Source of the DNA: an uncultured Vampirovibrio sp.
GTDB taxonomy: Bacteria > Cyanobacteriota > Vampirovibrionia > Gastranaerophilales > Gastranaerophilaceae
Direction: 5' to 3'
Assembly: GCA_910577395.1 (NCBI GenBank)
Contig: CAJTLG010000011.1
Span: forward strand, 1 to 53,937
Length of the DNA: 53,937 nt
The notes under the pieces are model-generated. The model had not been told where the DNA came from, made no database searches, and was given only the letters and a program-made list of their open reading frames with translations. A program made the position numbers and the translations under genes. This document shows, one piece after another, positions 7,853 through 16,847 of this stretch. The first letter of the stretch is position 1; every line of letters begins with the position of its first letter.

Positions 7853-9085
7853 CTATTTAGCTCTTGATGCAAGGTTATTTATAATGTCATCCGGTGTTAT
7901 ATTGTTTTTTGCCATAAATACAAGCAAATGATAGATTAAATCGGATGCTTCCCAACCAAGGCCGTCGCCTTCTTCAAAATTAACTGTTTCAAAAGCTTCT
8001 TCCATAATTTTTCTTTTTAAATAAAAATCATTATTGAAAAGTTTTGTTGTATAAGAACCTTCCGGCATTTTATTTTTTCTGTCAAGGATTAGCTTGTATA
8101 ATTCGCCGACAGAAAAATCCTTATCTTCAAAACAGCTGTATCTTTCTAAATGGCATGCATTTCCGGTTTGTTTTACTTTGTATAGAATTGTATCCCTGTC
8201 ACAGTCAAATTTTGCACTTACAAGCTCTTGTGTGTGGCCGGATGTTTCACCTTTTGTCCAAAGCTTGTTCCTTGAGCGGCTAAAATAGGTGGCCTTGCCT
8301 GTAGTTAATGATTTTAATACCGATTCTTTATTTGAATATGCAAGCATTAAAACCTGTTTTGTATCTTTATCTTGCACAATAGTGGGGATTAAACCGTCTT
8401 TCATTTTTTTAAAGTCAAGACAGGCACAAAATGCTTCTTCAAGATTTATTTTTCCTGTATAAATTGACATGCCAAGCTGACAGGAAATGTCCATTTTTTC
8501 TAATTCCTGAATTTCCTCTATGGTTGTGATGCCGCCCGCTGCAACAATGGGTTTATTTGTTATTTTTCTTATTTGTTTAAACGCCTCAATATTTGTCCCT
8601 TGAAGCATGCCTTCTTTTTCAACTATTGTGTATAAAAATCCTGAACAGAAATTGCCAAACCTTTGCACATGGGTTTGTGTTGAAACTTCTGTATCTGTCT
8701 GCCACCCGTCCACGGTGATTTTTCCGTTTCTTGAATCAATTGCAACTATAACCCTGTCCTTCGGTAGTTTTGATAAGAAATCCTCATTTGCTGCAGTTCC
8801 TATTATAATTTTTTTAGCACCAAATGAAAGTATTTTTTTTGCTTTTTCAATGGTTCTTATTCCGCCCCCTATGCGGCATTCTGCAACTTTACATATTTGT
8901 TGAATAATTTCTTCGTTATCTTTGCCGGTGCCCATGGCGGCATCAAGGTCTATTACTGCAATTTCACCAAATCTTGCATAATATTTTGCAAGCTCTATAA
9001 CATTTTCTTTTTCTAAAACTTTTTCTTTACCTTGTCTTAGTTGAACGGCCTTGCCGTCCATAAGGTCTATACTTGGAATAATCAT
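7853..9085 (-). CDS. hisA-hisIE: Fused HisA isomerase / HisI cyclohydrolase / HisE pyrophosphohydrolase
   Basis: A 410-residue chain with three histidine-pathway domains. Residues 1 to about 230 are HisA (ProFAR isomerase), a TIM barrel starting MIIPSIDLMDGKAVQL, with IDLDAAMG, RIGGGIRT, GTAANED and IVAAGGI. Residues about 232-335 are HisI (PRA-CH): YFSRSRNKLWTKGETSG, the metal motif FDCDRD and NACHLERYSCF. Residues about 340-410 are HisE (PRA-PH): KRKIMEEAFETV and EASDLIYHLLVFMA. It should catalyse steps 2 to 4 of histidine synthesis in one polypeptide. HisIE fusions are common; an N-terminal HisA on the same chain is much less so. Key residues of all three domains look intact. hisD follows 3 bases later. 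Confidence 0.93.
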   Translation of the reverse strand: MIIPSIDLMDGKAVQLRQGKEKVLEKENVIELAKYYARFGEIAVIDLDAAMGTGKDNEEIIQQICKVAECRIGGGIRTIEKAKKILSFGAKKIIIGTAANEDFLSKLPKDRVIVAIDSRNGKITVDGWQTDTEVSTQTHVQRFGNFCSGFLYTIVEKEGMLQGTNIEAFKQIRKITNKPIVAAGGITTIEEIQELEKMDISCQLGMSIYTGKINLEEAFCACLDFKKMKDGLIPTIVQDKDTKQVLMLAYSNKESVLKSLTTGKATYFSRSRNKLWTKGETSGHTQELVSAKFDCDRDTILYKVKQTGNACHLERYSCFEDKDFSVGELYKLILDRKNKMPEGSYTTKLFNNDFYLKRKIMEEAFETVNFEEGDGLGWEASDLIYHLLVFMAKNNITPDDIINNLASRAK

Positions 9086-9102
9086 CTGTTTTGCCTTCTT
9101 TT

Positions 9103-10131
9103 TTATTTAATATATTTATTTAATACTTCCCAATTAAAAGATTCGTTTCTTCTATTTTCAAAGTATTCATCTTCCGTATAATTTTTTAAATCTCTTATGT
9201 ATGCATAATAATCATTCTCTTCGCAAGCTTCCATATATGGGATATTAAATTCATCTGCCAGGTTTTTAACCTTGACATCATAAGAAATCGGCAGCACTTT
9301 TATACCCATTTTAAGAGCAATAAGTACAGCGTGGTATCTCATTGCAAAAAGATATTCAAGATGAGAAAACTCTTCTAAAAGCTGCCTGTGGGATGTTGGC
9401 ACAATAACCTCCACCGCCATATCGGAATTTTGAGCCTTTAACCAATATTCAAGTTGGTATGCAAGGTTTGAATCTTGGGAATTTTGGAATGAGAAAATTT
9501 TGATTTTTCTATCTCCAAAGTATATGCCAATATACCTTGCAAGCTCTTTAAGCAATGTGGGGTGCAAAAATCTGTAATTTCTAAGCTGTACGCCAACGCA
9601 GCCCATAGTATCTCTTGGCGGGCATTTTAAATCCCAAACAGGGTCAATTACAAATCTTGAATTAATACCCCATTTCTTTAAAATCCTCTGAGAGAATATA
9701 TCTCTCACCATAATTAAATCACACCCTTTTAATATTTTTTTTGCAATCCATTGGTATCCTTTGCCATAAATTGGCCCTATGCCTTGGGCAAATATTATAA
9801 CTTTTTTACCAAGCAGTTTTGCAAGAAAAATTATAAAAAGATAGTATAAAAGGCTTAAAGACCCGGTGCCGTTTTGTATCAGGCTGCCTCCGCCGCTTAT
9901 TAAAACGTTCGTATCAAATACACCCCAAAGGATTTGGAGCGGGTTCATATAATTTAACGCGTTAATTTTAAATACCCTTTTTGTACTTTCAGGGTCGGAT
10001 GAAAATGCTGTTACATTGCAATTTTGCCGTTTTAAATACTTAACAAGCAGCCCCAATATAGCATCATCGCCAAAATTTTGAAAACCTATATAACCTGAAA
10101 TTAATACTCTTTTACCCATAAATTTTACCAC
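9103..10131 (-). CDS. csaB: CsaB-type polysaccharide pyruvyltransferase
   Basis: Matches the polysaccharide pyruvyl transferase family (PF04230), CsaB subgroup, which transfers pyruvate from PEP to a cell-wall-linked sugar. Features are an N-terminal SGYIGFQNFGDDAILG, a middle VLISGGGSLIQNGTGS followed by VIIFAQGIGPI, and a late MRYHAVLIALKMGIKVLPISYD carrying the conserved His. About 340 residues, the usual size. The GTG at 10131 overlaps the kinase gene by 20 bases; the in-frame ATG at 10119 (MGKRVLIS) is an alternative with an 8-base overlap. Pyruvylated polymers commonly anchor SLH-domain surface proteins; no SLH protein is in this window. Confidence 0.85.
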   Translation of the reverse strand: MVKFMGKRVLISGYIGFQNFGDDAILGLLVKYLKRQNCNVTAFSSDPESTKRVFKINALNYMNPLQILWGVFDTNVLISGGGSLIQNGTGSLSLLYYLFIIFLAKLLGKKVIIFAQGIGPIYGKGYQWIAKKILKGCDLIMVRDIFSQRILKKWGINSRFVIDPVWDLKCPPRDTMGCVGVQLRNYRFLHPTLLKELARYIGIYFGDRKIKIFSFQNSQDSNLAYQLEYWLKAQNSDMAVEVIVPTSHRQLLEEFSHLEYLFAMRYHAVLIALKMGIKVLPISYDVKVKNLADEFNIPYMEACEENDYYAYIRDLKNYTEDEYFENRRNESFNWEVLNKYIK

Positions 10132-11056
10132 AATATTCTTCTACTACTTCTTTGCAGGGAATTGATTTTACGGCACCTATGTTTTGCATCTGCAGCATAC
10201 ATAGGGCGCTTGCATACTTTCCTGCATTGTATGCCGTTATTCCGTTTAAATATTTGCTTAAAAATGCTCCGTTAAAAGCATTGGAAACACCTGTATAATC
10301 TATCATTTCAAAATCCACAGGTTTTATGTTAACGGTATCATTATTTTCATAAATTGTAACACCGTTGATTTCATCTTTCACGACAACCGTTTTAATTGCA
10401 AGGTCTGAAAGTCTTGTTATAAGCATATCAACGCTTTCTGTGCCAAATAAAATTTTTGCATCTTTTGTTTCAATAAACATAATATCGATATAATCGCTAA
10501 TCATATTGAAGTTTTCAAGTGCCTCTTCTTCATTGGTGTTATTTTTTTGGCAATTTGGGTCATAAGCAGTCAAAATATCGTTTTCTTTTGCAAATTTAAA
10601 TACTTCATTGACAGCTTCTCTGACACTTAAAGATAAGCTTTGAACAAATCCTGTTGCATAGACAAGTTTTGCTTTTTTAATATAATCAAAATTTATATCA
10701 TCAACAGAAAGGGTTGTTGCAGCGGTTTTTTGTCTGTAGTATTGGTATTCGCGTTTGTTGTTATCGTTTTGGTTACAGCCGGCAAAATAAACGCCGTTTT
10801 TACCTTTTGTAAGTTTCACATGGCTTGAATCAAGGCCTTCGCCCTGCCAGGCATCAAGTAAATATTCGCCAAAACTGTCATTACCTATTTTTGTGATATA
10901 GCCGACACTTGAACCGCTTCGAAGAGCTGCAATAGCACTCACCAAAGTATCGCCGCCGTAATATTTATCAAAACAACCGCTGTTTTTAAGAGAAGTAGAT
11001 GTAGATAACTCTATTAATCCTTCCCCAATGGTAATAATGTCTAAATTCTCTTCCAT
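10112..11056 (-). CDS. PfkB-family sugar kinase with altered catalytic motif
   Basis: A 314-residue ribokinase/PfkB-fold protein. The N-terminus reads IITIGEGLIELS, followed by YYGGDTLVSAIAALRSGSSVGYITKIGNDSFGEYLLDAW, which is the first PfkB signature region in recognisable form. The second signature, usually DTxGAGDAF with the catalytic Asp, here reads DYTGVSNAFNGAF, so the GAGD becomes GVSN and the catalytic base position is Asn. The closest family feel is 2-keto-3-deoxygluconate kinase. It either has lost kinase activity or uses another residue. It is first in the run with csaB (20-base overlap) and divergent from the SDR gene. Confidence 0.8.
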   Translation of the reverse strand: MEENLDIITIGEGLIELSTSTSLKNSGCFDKYYGGDTLVSAIAALRSGSSVGYITKIGNDSFGEYLLDAWQGEGLDSSHVKLTKGKNGVYFAGCNQNDNNKREYQYYRQKTAATTLSVDDINFDYIKKAKLVYATGFVQSLSLSVREAVNEVFKFAKENDILTAYDPNCQKNNTNEEEALENFNMISDYIDIMFIETKDAKILFGTESVDMLITRLSDLAIKTVVVKDEINGVTIYENNDTVNIKPVDFEMIDYTGVSNAFNGAFLSKYLNGITAYNAGKYASALCMLQMQNIGAVKSIPCKEVVEEYCGKIYG

Positions 11057-11140
11057 ACCTTATCTTTACCATATTTACCGTTTGTGTGTCAAATTGTAAA
11101 AAGTAAGACAAAAAACAAAAATTACGGTAAATTTTACTAT

Positions 11141-11947
11141 ATGAAAAATGTTTTACTGGTGGGAGCTAATTCGGATATAGCAAAAAGCCTGATTACTATT
11201 CTTTTGGATAGGGGTTTTAATGTTTATGCGGCATGCAGGAAAGAGTTTTTTTCTGAAAACAGTAAACTTGTTTATGTCGTTTTAGATATCTGTGATGAAA
11301 ATTCTATTGAACGGTTTTTAGATAAAATTAAGGATATTAAATTTGATGCCGTTGTTAATTTTGCAGGTGTTGCAATAACTTCTCCTGTCGAATGCATGAA
11401 TATTAATGATTTAAAATATCAATTTGACGTTTCGGTATTTGGTCTTGTAAGGCTTTTAAAATTAATATCACCATATTTGGATAAAAATTCAAAGGTGATT
11501 AATCTTTCATCAATGGCATCTTTTGGTGTATTTCCGTTTATATCACCATACTGTGCTGCAAAGGCTGCAGGTGATATTTTATTAAATGCATTTGAAATTG
11601 AAACGGGGATAAAATGTGTTTCAATAAAACCCGGTGTTGTAAGAACTAAATTCTGGCAATATTGCATTGATATTAATAAGGATAATTTTAATAATTTTGA
11701 GGGCAAATATAAAGAAATCGGCAATTTTCTTTTAAATAATGCAAAAGCGAATTCTAAAAAAGGCTTGTTTCCCAACGATGTTGCAAGGGTAATTTTTAAA
11801 GCAATTTGTGCTAAAAGACCCTCATCGTCATATATTGTAGGAAAAGATGCTAAATTTGCCTCATTATCAAGGTTTATCCCTAAAAATATTTTAAATAAAA
11901 TCATAAGATATACACTAAACAAAAGAATGAAGGCAAGGAAAAATTAA
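11141..11947 (+). CDS. Short-chain dehydrogenase/reductase
   Basis: About 268 residues from ATG 11141 (MKNVLLVGANSDIAKSL). The Rossmann cofactor loop is GANSDIA in place of the classical TGxxxGIG. NFAG marks the beta-4 motif, INLSSMAS provides the Ser, and PYCAAKAA gives Tyr-x3-Lys, so the SDR triad is present. The frame extends upstream to a GTG at 11084, but that adds a lysine-rich stretch not expected in the family. No clear Shine-Dalgarno precedes 11141. Its stop overlaps the start of the radical SAM gene by one base, so the two are co-transcribed. Substrate not predictable. Confidence 0.85.
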   Translation: MKNVLLVGANSDIAKSLITILLDRGFNVYAACRKEFFSENSKLVYVVLDICDENSIERFLDKIKDIKFDAVVNFAGVAITSPVECMNINDLKYQFDVSVFGLVRLLKLISPYLDKNSKVINLSSMASFGVFPFISPYCAAKAAGDILLNAFEIETGIKCVSIKPGVVRTKFWQYCIDINKDNFNNFEGKYKEIGNFLLNNAKANSKKGLFPNDVARVIFKAICAKRPSSSYIVGKDAKFASLSRFIPKNILNKIIRYTLNKRMKARKN

Positions 11948-13368
11948 TGGAAAATAATAAAGGCAAGGTTTTTTTAATATATCCGCCCGCCCCGGTTATG
12001 AACAGGGAGGACAGGTGTCAGCAGCCGACTGATGATTTGATTGTCATACCGCCGTTGCCGCCTTCCGATTTGATGTATTTAGCATCAATTGCAAGAGAAG
12101 AAGGATTTGAACCTAAAATTAAAGATTATTCCCTTAAAGGTGAAACGGTAGATGATGTTATTAAAGATATTGCCGAATTTAAGCCTGATTATCTTGTGTT
12201 AAATGCTGCAACACCGACAATTAATAATGATTTATCAATACTTGAAAAGGTTAAAGAAAAGTTTCCTAAAATTATAACCATAGCTAAAGGTGCACATTTT
12301 AATACGTTAGCAAAAGAAACCCTTAATGATTTTCCTGCGCTTGATATTGCAATTATGGGTGAGGCCGAGCTAACGCTTAAAGAGATTTTATCGGGCTGGT
12401 CTTTATCTGAAATTTTAGGTACAGCATACAAAATGCCTGGTGGTGCAATACAAATAAATGAAAAACGTCCGTTCAATAATGAGCTTGATAATCTGCCATA
12501 TCCTGCAAGAGATTTGGTTGATAACAATTTATACAGACGCCCCGATACAGGGGAAGTGCAGGCTGTTATAAAGGTTTCAAGAGGCTGCCCCTTTCATTGT
12601 TTCTTCTGTCTTGCAACCCCTGTATCGGGTGCAAAAGTCAGATACAGAAGTCCTGAAAATATTCTTGGTGAAATCAGGGAATGTTATGAAAAATATAATA
12701 TTAAAAATTTTATCTTCTGGTCTGATATTTTTAATCTTGATAAGGAATGGGTGCACAGCCTTTGTAATCTTATAATTAAATCAGGACTAAAGATTACTTT
12801 TTCTACAAATTCGCGCGCCGATACTGCAGATTGTAATACTGTTGAATTAATGAAAAAAGCGGGATGTAAGCTTGTATCAATAGGGGTAGAGAGTGGTTCA
12901 CAGTATATGCTTGATAAAATGGGTAAAAAAATTACCCTTGATGATATAAAAAATACCGTAAAACTTTTTAAGAAAAAGGGTATAAAGGTTTATGCATATT
13001 ATGTTTTGGGGCTTCCTTGGGAGAGTGAGGAAACCGCAAGAGAAACCATTAATTTTTCAAAAAAACTGAATACGCACTTTGTAAGCTATTATACAGCTAC
13101 AGCCCTTTGCGGGACAAGGTTTTACGATTATATAAAAGAACATAACCTCGGCAGTTTAAATTACGATATGCCTTATTTTTACCCGAGTGTTAATACGCAT
13201 CACCTTACAAAAGAAAGAGTTTTTGAACTTCACAAGCAAGCCGTAAAAGAATACTATATAAGAATTCCGTATATTTTAATGATGTTGTTTAGTATAAGGA
13301 CTTTTGCTGAGTTTAAAAATTATTTTAAAGCAGGTTTAAGAGTACTTTTTCGGAACAAAAAACACTAA
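11947..13368 (+). CDS. B12-binding-domain radical SAM protein
   Basis: A 473-residue protein of the B12-binding radical SAM type (BchE/HpnP-like architecture). The N-terminal part, PPLPPSDLMYLASIAREEG onward, fits a B12-binding fold with GEAELTLKE. The radical SAM core begins at SRGCPFHCFFC (Cx3Cx2C for the 4Fe-4S cluster) and continues with FWSDIFNLD, GCKLVSIGVESGS and YVLGLPWESEETARETI. The C-terminal tail is hydrophobic and helical. The substrate is unknown; related proteins act on lipids, tetrapyrroles or phosphonates. A cobalamin requirement would fit with the B12 riboswitch candidate at 26.5 kb. It forms a two-gene unit with the upstream SDR. Confidence 0.88.
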   Translation: MENNKGKVFLIYPPAPVMNREDRCQQPTDDLIVIPPLPPSDLMYLASIAREEGFEPKIKDYSLKGETVDDVIKDIAEFKPDYLVLNAATPTINNDLSILEKVKEKFPKIITIAKGAHFNTLAKETLNDFPALDIAIMGEAELTLKEILSGWSLSEILGTAYKMPGGAIQINEKRPFNNELDNLPYPARDLVDNNLYRRPDTGEVQAVIKVSRGCPFHCFFCLATPVSGAKVRYRSPENILGEIRECYEKYNIKNFIFWSDIFNLDKEWVHSLCNLIIKSGLKITFSTNSRADTADCNTVELMKKAGCKLVSIGVESGSQYMLDKMGKKITLDDIKNTVKLFKKKGIKVYAYYVLGLPWESEETARETINFSKKLNTHFVSYYTATALCGTRFYDYIKEHNLGSLNYDMPYFYPSVNTHHLTKERVFELHKQAVKEYYIRIPYILMMLFSIRTFAEFKNYFKAGLRVLFRNKKH

Positions 13369-13402
13369 GTATCGTCTTTTTCTTATATAGCTTGAGGAAG
13401 AG

Positions 13403-13720
13403 ATGATGAGAGTTTTTAATACATACCTTTATGAGGTTTTAAAGGGCACCAAACCTGTTGCGCTTGTAACGTGTGAAAATTCTTTAAAAGGTAAAATTGT
13501 ATCAAGGCTTGAAAAGGAAAATATTCCTTTTTCCGTGCAAGATATTGATAATTCTAAAATCAATGTATTTTTTGGAAATAAAGAATGTATTGATGTTGTA
13601 AAAAAGATTTTCGTGGTGCCGCTATGCAGCCTAAGCCCGTATGAGGATTTTATTCTGGGCGCTATTTTAGGGTATGATATAAAATTACAGTGCAAAAGAT
13701 TTTTAGAAAAGACATCCTGA
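13403..13720 (+). CDS. DUF2023-like small protein
   Basis: 105 residues starting MMRVFNTYLYEVLKGTKP; the second Met (13406) could equally be the start. The pattern of an N-terminal helix, a strand of the VALVTCE type, an INVFFGNKECIDVVK strand-helix and a final FILGAILGYD resembles the DUF2023 family (PF09633), which I recall being found near flavodoxin in anaerobes. Here a small ferredoxin follows after 94 bases. GAGGAAGAG just upstream is a strong ribosome binding site. A role in electron transfer is suggested only by that neighbour. Family assignment is moderate. Confidence 0.55.
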   Translation: MMRVFNTYLYEVLKGTKPVALVTCENSLKGKIVSRLEKENIPFSVQDIDNSKINVFFGNKECIDVVKKIFVVPLCSLSPYEDFILGAILGYDIKLQCKRFLEKTS

Positions 13721-13814
13721 TAAAAATTGCCTGCCATGGTGCTTTTTTGGCGGATTTATTTTTTGCATGGGTTCAATAAAATTTCCTTAGTAAATAGTGA
13801 TAGGAGATTTTATA

Positions 13815-13997
13815 ATGAATGTTTGTATAATGGACGGCTGTGTTGCATGTGGAGCATGTGAGGCTATAAATTCAGATGTTTTTTCTGTTGATGTGGTAGC
13901 ACATGTTAATGATTCTCAAATTGACGGCAATGAACAGGATTGTATCGATGCGGCACTTGTGTGCCCTGTGAACGCAATTTGGATTGAAGATATTTAA
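13815..13997 (+). CDS. Small single-cluster ferredoxin
   Basis: About 60 residues from ATG 13815 (MNVCIMDGC), with AGGAG about 8 bases upstream; the frame also opens at GTG 13797, which is less likely. The motif GCVACGACEAI followed by CIDAALVCPVNAI supplies three clustered Cys and a distal Cys-Pro, as in one-cluster ferredoxins of the Fer4_13/Fer4_15 type. The protein is very acidic (DVVAHVND, DGNEQD). It is expected to be a soluble low-potential electron carrier. The preceding DUF2023-like gene may share its transcript. Confidence 0.87.
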   Translation: MNVCIMDGCVACGACEAINSDVFSVDVVAHVNDSQIDGNEQDCIDAALVCPVNAIWIEDI

Positions 13998-14016
13998 TCC
14001 TATTGGTGTACGACGC

Positions 14017-14046
14017 TTGACAGGGTGCATTTTTTCCTTGTACGAT
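14017..14046 (+). promoter_or_regulatory. Candidate promoter before the exported coiled-coil gene
   Basis: TTGACA at 14017-14022 and TACGAT at 14041-14046, 18 bases apart, lie 33 bases before the start at 14079. AAGGAG precedes that start. The perfect -35 box suggests the gene is expressed independently of the ferredoxin. Confidence 0.55.
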
Positions 14047-14078
14047 AATATTATGACGTCTTATAAAAAGGAGAAAAT

Positions 14079-14498
14079 ATGCACAAATTAATAACCTTCA
14101 AAGCTCTGTTGCTTTTGGCTTTTGTATTTAACTGCTGCAGCGGTGCAGTTATGGCTGATGAGGCTGTATTTTCAGACAATACTGCAGAAACAATTAATGT
14201 TCAGCCCGTGCCTGAAGAAAAACCGCTTACCGGTGAAGTAAATGCCACAGAAACAAAGCCTGTGTCAGAATCCCTTTCAAATGAAAAGTTTAAAAGTGCG
14301 GTAAATAATCTTGAATCTGCCCAGGTGGATGTAAGAGAGCAGCTTTCTGTTTGTAAAACAAAAGTTGATGAAAAAACAATAGAAGTCAGCACCAAGAAGG
14401 CGGAACTTTCTACATTAAAAAAAGAGTACAGAATGTTACAAAAAAAGATGAAAAATATTGATAAAATGAAAAGAATGTTAAATAGCAATATTGATTAA
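14079..14498 (+). CDS. Exported short coiled-coil protein, unknown function
   Basis: 139 residues. A signal peptide (basic MHK, hydrophobic ALLLLAFVF core) ends near AVMA|DEA. A Pro/Glu/Thr-rich linker follows, and then a heptad-like helix from about residue 70 to the end (VREQLSVCKTKVDEK, KKAELSTLKKEYRMLQ). AAGGAG sits 8 bases ahead of the ATG. It is not recognised as a named family; a small periplasmic or envelope coiled-coil adaptor is a guess. Its stop overlaps the convergent recJ stop by 4 bases. Confidence 0.75.
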   Translation: MHKLITFKALLLLAFVFNCCSGAVMADEAVFSDNTAETINVQPVPEEKPLTGEVNATETKPVSESLSNEKFKSAVNNLESAQVDVREQLSVCKTKVDEKTIEVSTKKAELSTLKKEYRMLQKKMKNIDKMKRMLNSNID

Positions 14499-16828
14499 TA
14501 TGTTATGGCAATAAGTTTTTCTATATCGTCCAAAGAACTTTGGGCGATATATTTTTTAAATTCAATTATGGCATCAAACTCATTTTTGAGTGTTTCAAAG
14601 CCGGGGCTTTTGTAAAAATCATCAAAATGAGGCGGGGTTATAAAATTTATTTTATCAACATCAAGTATTTCAATAGAGTTAAATTCTTCTAAAATCTCAA
14701 GTGCCGATTGTATAAAAATTTCACTTGTTCCTGTAATTTCAGCAAGCGTTAAAATGGAAATTTCACCGTTTTTATTGTTGCTTGCATATTTTAATATTCC
14801 AATCAGCTGTTTTATGTAATCTTCAATATTTTCATAATATTCTTCTTTCATCAGATGAATTTTACCGTTTTTGTTTTTAATAATATCTATAAATTCATCA
14901 ATATTTGAAGGATAATCAAAAAACATAATATCAGCTGCACTAAATTCATCATTTTGAATTTTTGCACAAATGTCCAGATATTCTTTTAATAGCGTTTTTG
15001 TATTTATTTTTTTTGCATATATATCTATATCAATGTTTGGCCTTTTAATGTATTCTTCAATATTTTTTAAAATATCTTTTTTCATTCTGTGGTCATAAAA
15101 TTTTATATTGCTGCACAACGGCACATTGTTTTCCGGTTTAAAATCAGCAGTATAAAGCCTTATGGATGTTTCGTTATTAAAAACATTTATTTTTGGCTCA
15201 AATGCTAAATCAAATTTTTCACCCGCTGCGACAGGGATTTCACTGTGGCGCCACCATATACAGTTTAGTTCAACCCCATCTTTTTTGCCCTTAAAAGATA
15301 TATGATTATTTTCTTTGCCCATTGTTTTTTTTGAAATAAGACTTATATCTTTAATTCCAAAAATCGGACTTGGGTTATCCTGCCCGGTTGGTTCTAATTT
15401 CTTGATTATTTCAATAAGTTCTTCATTAATATCTTCAGCCTCAATAATCATATCCACATCAAGGCTTGGGGCGGATGTTTTAATTTCATCTTTAGAATTA
15501 AATGTTTCTAAAATTACACTCTTAACTTTTTCAAACGGTATTTTATTTAATTCAAAAGAAAATCCGCCTGCAAGTGCATGTCCGCCAAAACCGCCAGTAA
15601 AAAGCTCTGCATTTTCATTTAAAATTTCTGCAATATTGTATTCTTTTGTGCCCCTGATTGAGCACCTTGCCATATCTTCATCATCTTTTGTAACCATAAA
15701 GACGGGTTTGTTAAATTTTTCAACTAATTTTGATGCCACAATACCTGTTACACCCAGGTGCCAATCTTCACTGTACAAGATAATTGCACGCTGCTTTTTA
15801 AAGTCCTTATCTTTGCTTATTTCATCCAGTGCTTCTTGATAAATTTTGTCACAAAGATTTTGTCTTATTCTGTTATAGCTGTCAAGTTCTTTTAGCGCGG
15901 TTTTTAATGCTGTATCGTCCTCTTGTGTTAAAAGCCTGAATGCAGAATCCGCTGTTGCAAGCCTGCCTGCGGCGTTAATTCTTGGTGCTAAAATAAATGC
16001 CGCATCGTAGCTTGATATGTCTTTTGCTTTGCCATCTTTGCTGTTTGCGGCAAATAAAAGATTAATTCCCTTGTGTACTCCGCTATTAATTAAATCAAGA
16101 CCTTTAGCAGCTATTGTTCTGTTTTCATACAATAGCGGTACAACATCCGCTATTGTACCGACGGCGGCTAATACAAGAATTTCATCTTTAAGTATTTGAT
16201 TATTGTTATCTTCAAGCAGAGCTGAGGCAAGTTTATGTGCTACGCCTGCACCCGCAAGCTCTGAAACTTTTTTAATTTCTGTAATGCTTAATTTTTCATC
16301 AAGGGAATTTGGCGCTTTAGGGTTGATTATGGCATATGCCTCGGGGAGTATGTCCGGTGCCTTGTGGTGGTCAGTTAAAATTACATCAATGCCAAAATTT
16401 TTAACAAGAGCAATTTCTTTTTCATTTGATATGCCGCAATCCACGGTTATTAGTACTTTTGGTTTTTTCTTTGCAATATATGGCAGCAAAAATTTTGTAT
16501 TAATGCCATGTCCCATTTTCTCTCTTTCAGGGATTATATAATCAAAATTTGCCCCAAGCTCTTTAAGAGTTTTGTAAAGAATGGCGGTAGAAGTTACCCC
16601 GTCCGCATCAAAATCACCCCAAATTAAAATAAGCTCTTGCTTTTCAATGGCGGATATTATCCTCTTCTTTGCCTTCTTCATATCGGCAAAAATATATGGG
16701 TTTGAAAGATTGTTTTCTAGCGGGTTCAAAAACTCTTCTTCTTGTTCATTTTCAATAATCCCTCTTGATATCAAGAGGGATTTTAGTATTGAATCTTTTT
16801 TTTCTGTTTTTATATTCCAGATTTTCAC
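14495..16828 (-). CDS. recJ: Single-stranded-DNA-specific exonuclease RecJ
   Basis: A 5'-3' ssDNA exonuclease of the DHH phosphoesterase superfamily, used in recombinational and mismatch repair. Visible metal motifs are LIWGDFDADGVTSTAIL (motif I), TVDCGISN, ILTDHHKAP (the DHH motif), then GTIADVVPL and RINAAGRL. The DHHA1 part carries GGFGGHALAGGFSF. A C-terminal OB-fold region is followed by an extra roughly 200-residue helical tail, making 777 residues, longer than E. coli RecJ (577) but similar to the long RecJ of Firmicutes. It lies 19 bases downstream of the Bax-inhibitor-like gene and is probably co-transcribed with it. Confidence 0.95.
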   Translation of the reverse strand: MKIWNIKTEKKDSILKSLLISRGIIENEQEEEFLNPLENNLSNPYIFADMKKAKKRIISAIEKQELILIWGDFDADGVTSTAILYKTLKELGANFDYIIPEREKMGHGINTKFLLPYIAKKKPKVLITVDCGISNEKEIALVKNFGIDVILTDHHKAPDILPEAYAIINPKAPNSLDEKLSITEIKKVSELAGAGVAHKLASALLEDNNNQILKDEILVLAAVGTIADVVPLLYENRTIAAKGLDLINSGVHKGINLLFAANSKDGKAKDISSYDAAFILAPRINAAGRLATADSAFRLLTQEDDTALKTALKELDSYNRIRQNLCDKIYQEALDEISKDKDFKKQRAIILYSEDWHLGVTGIVASKLVEKFNKPVFMVTKDDEDMARCSIRGTKEYNIAEILNENAELFTGGFGGHALAGGFSFELNKIPFEKVKSVILETFNSKDEIKTSAPSLDVDMIIEAEDINEELIEIIKKLEPTGQDNPSPIFGIKDISLISKKTMGKENNHISFKGKKDGVELNCIWWRHSEIPVAAGEKFDLAFEPKINVFNNETSIRLYTADFKPENNVPLCSNIKFYDHRMKKDILKNIEEYIKRPNIDIDIYAKKINTKTLLKEYLDICAKIQNDEFSAADIMFFDYPSNIDEFIDIIKNKNGKIHLMKEEYYENIEDYIKQLIGILKYASNNKNGEISILTLAEITGTSEIFIQSALEILEEFNSIEILDVDKINFITPPHFDDFYKSPGFETLKNEFDAIIEFKKYIAQSSLDDIEKLIAITY

Positions 16829-16847
16829 TTTTTAAAGTCTTTATTTC

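Noticed and set aside
15315..15839. Long plus-strand open frame (174 codons) opposite recJ
   Set aside because: Antisense to clear RecJ motifs; Ser/Ile-rich composition typical of shadow frames in AT-rich genes.
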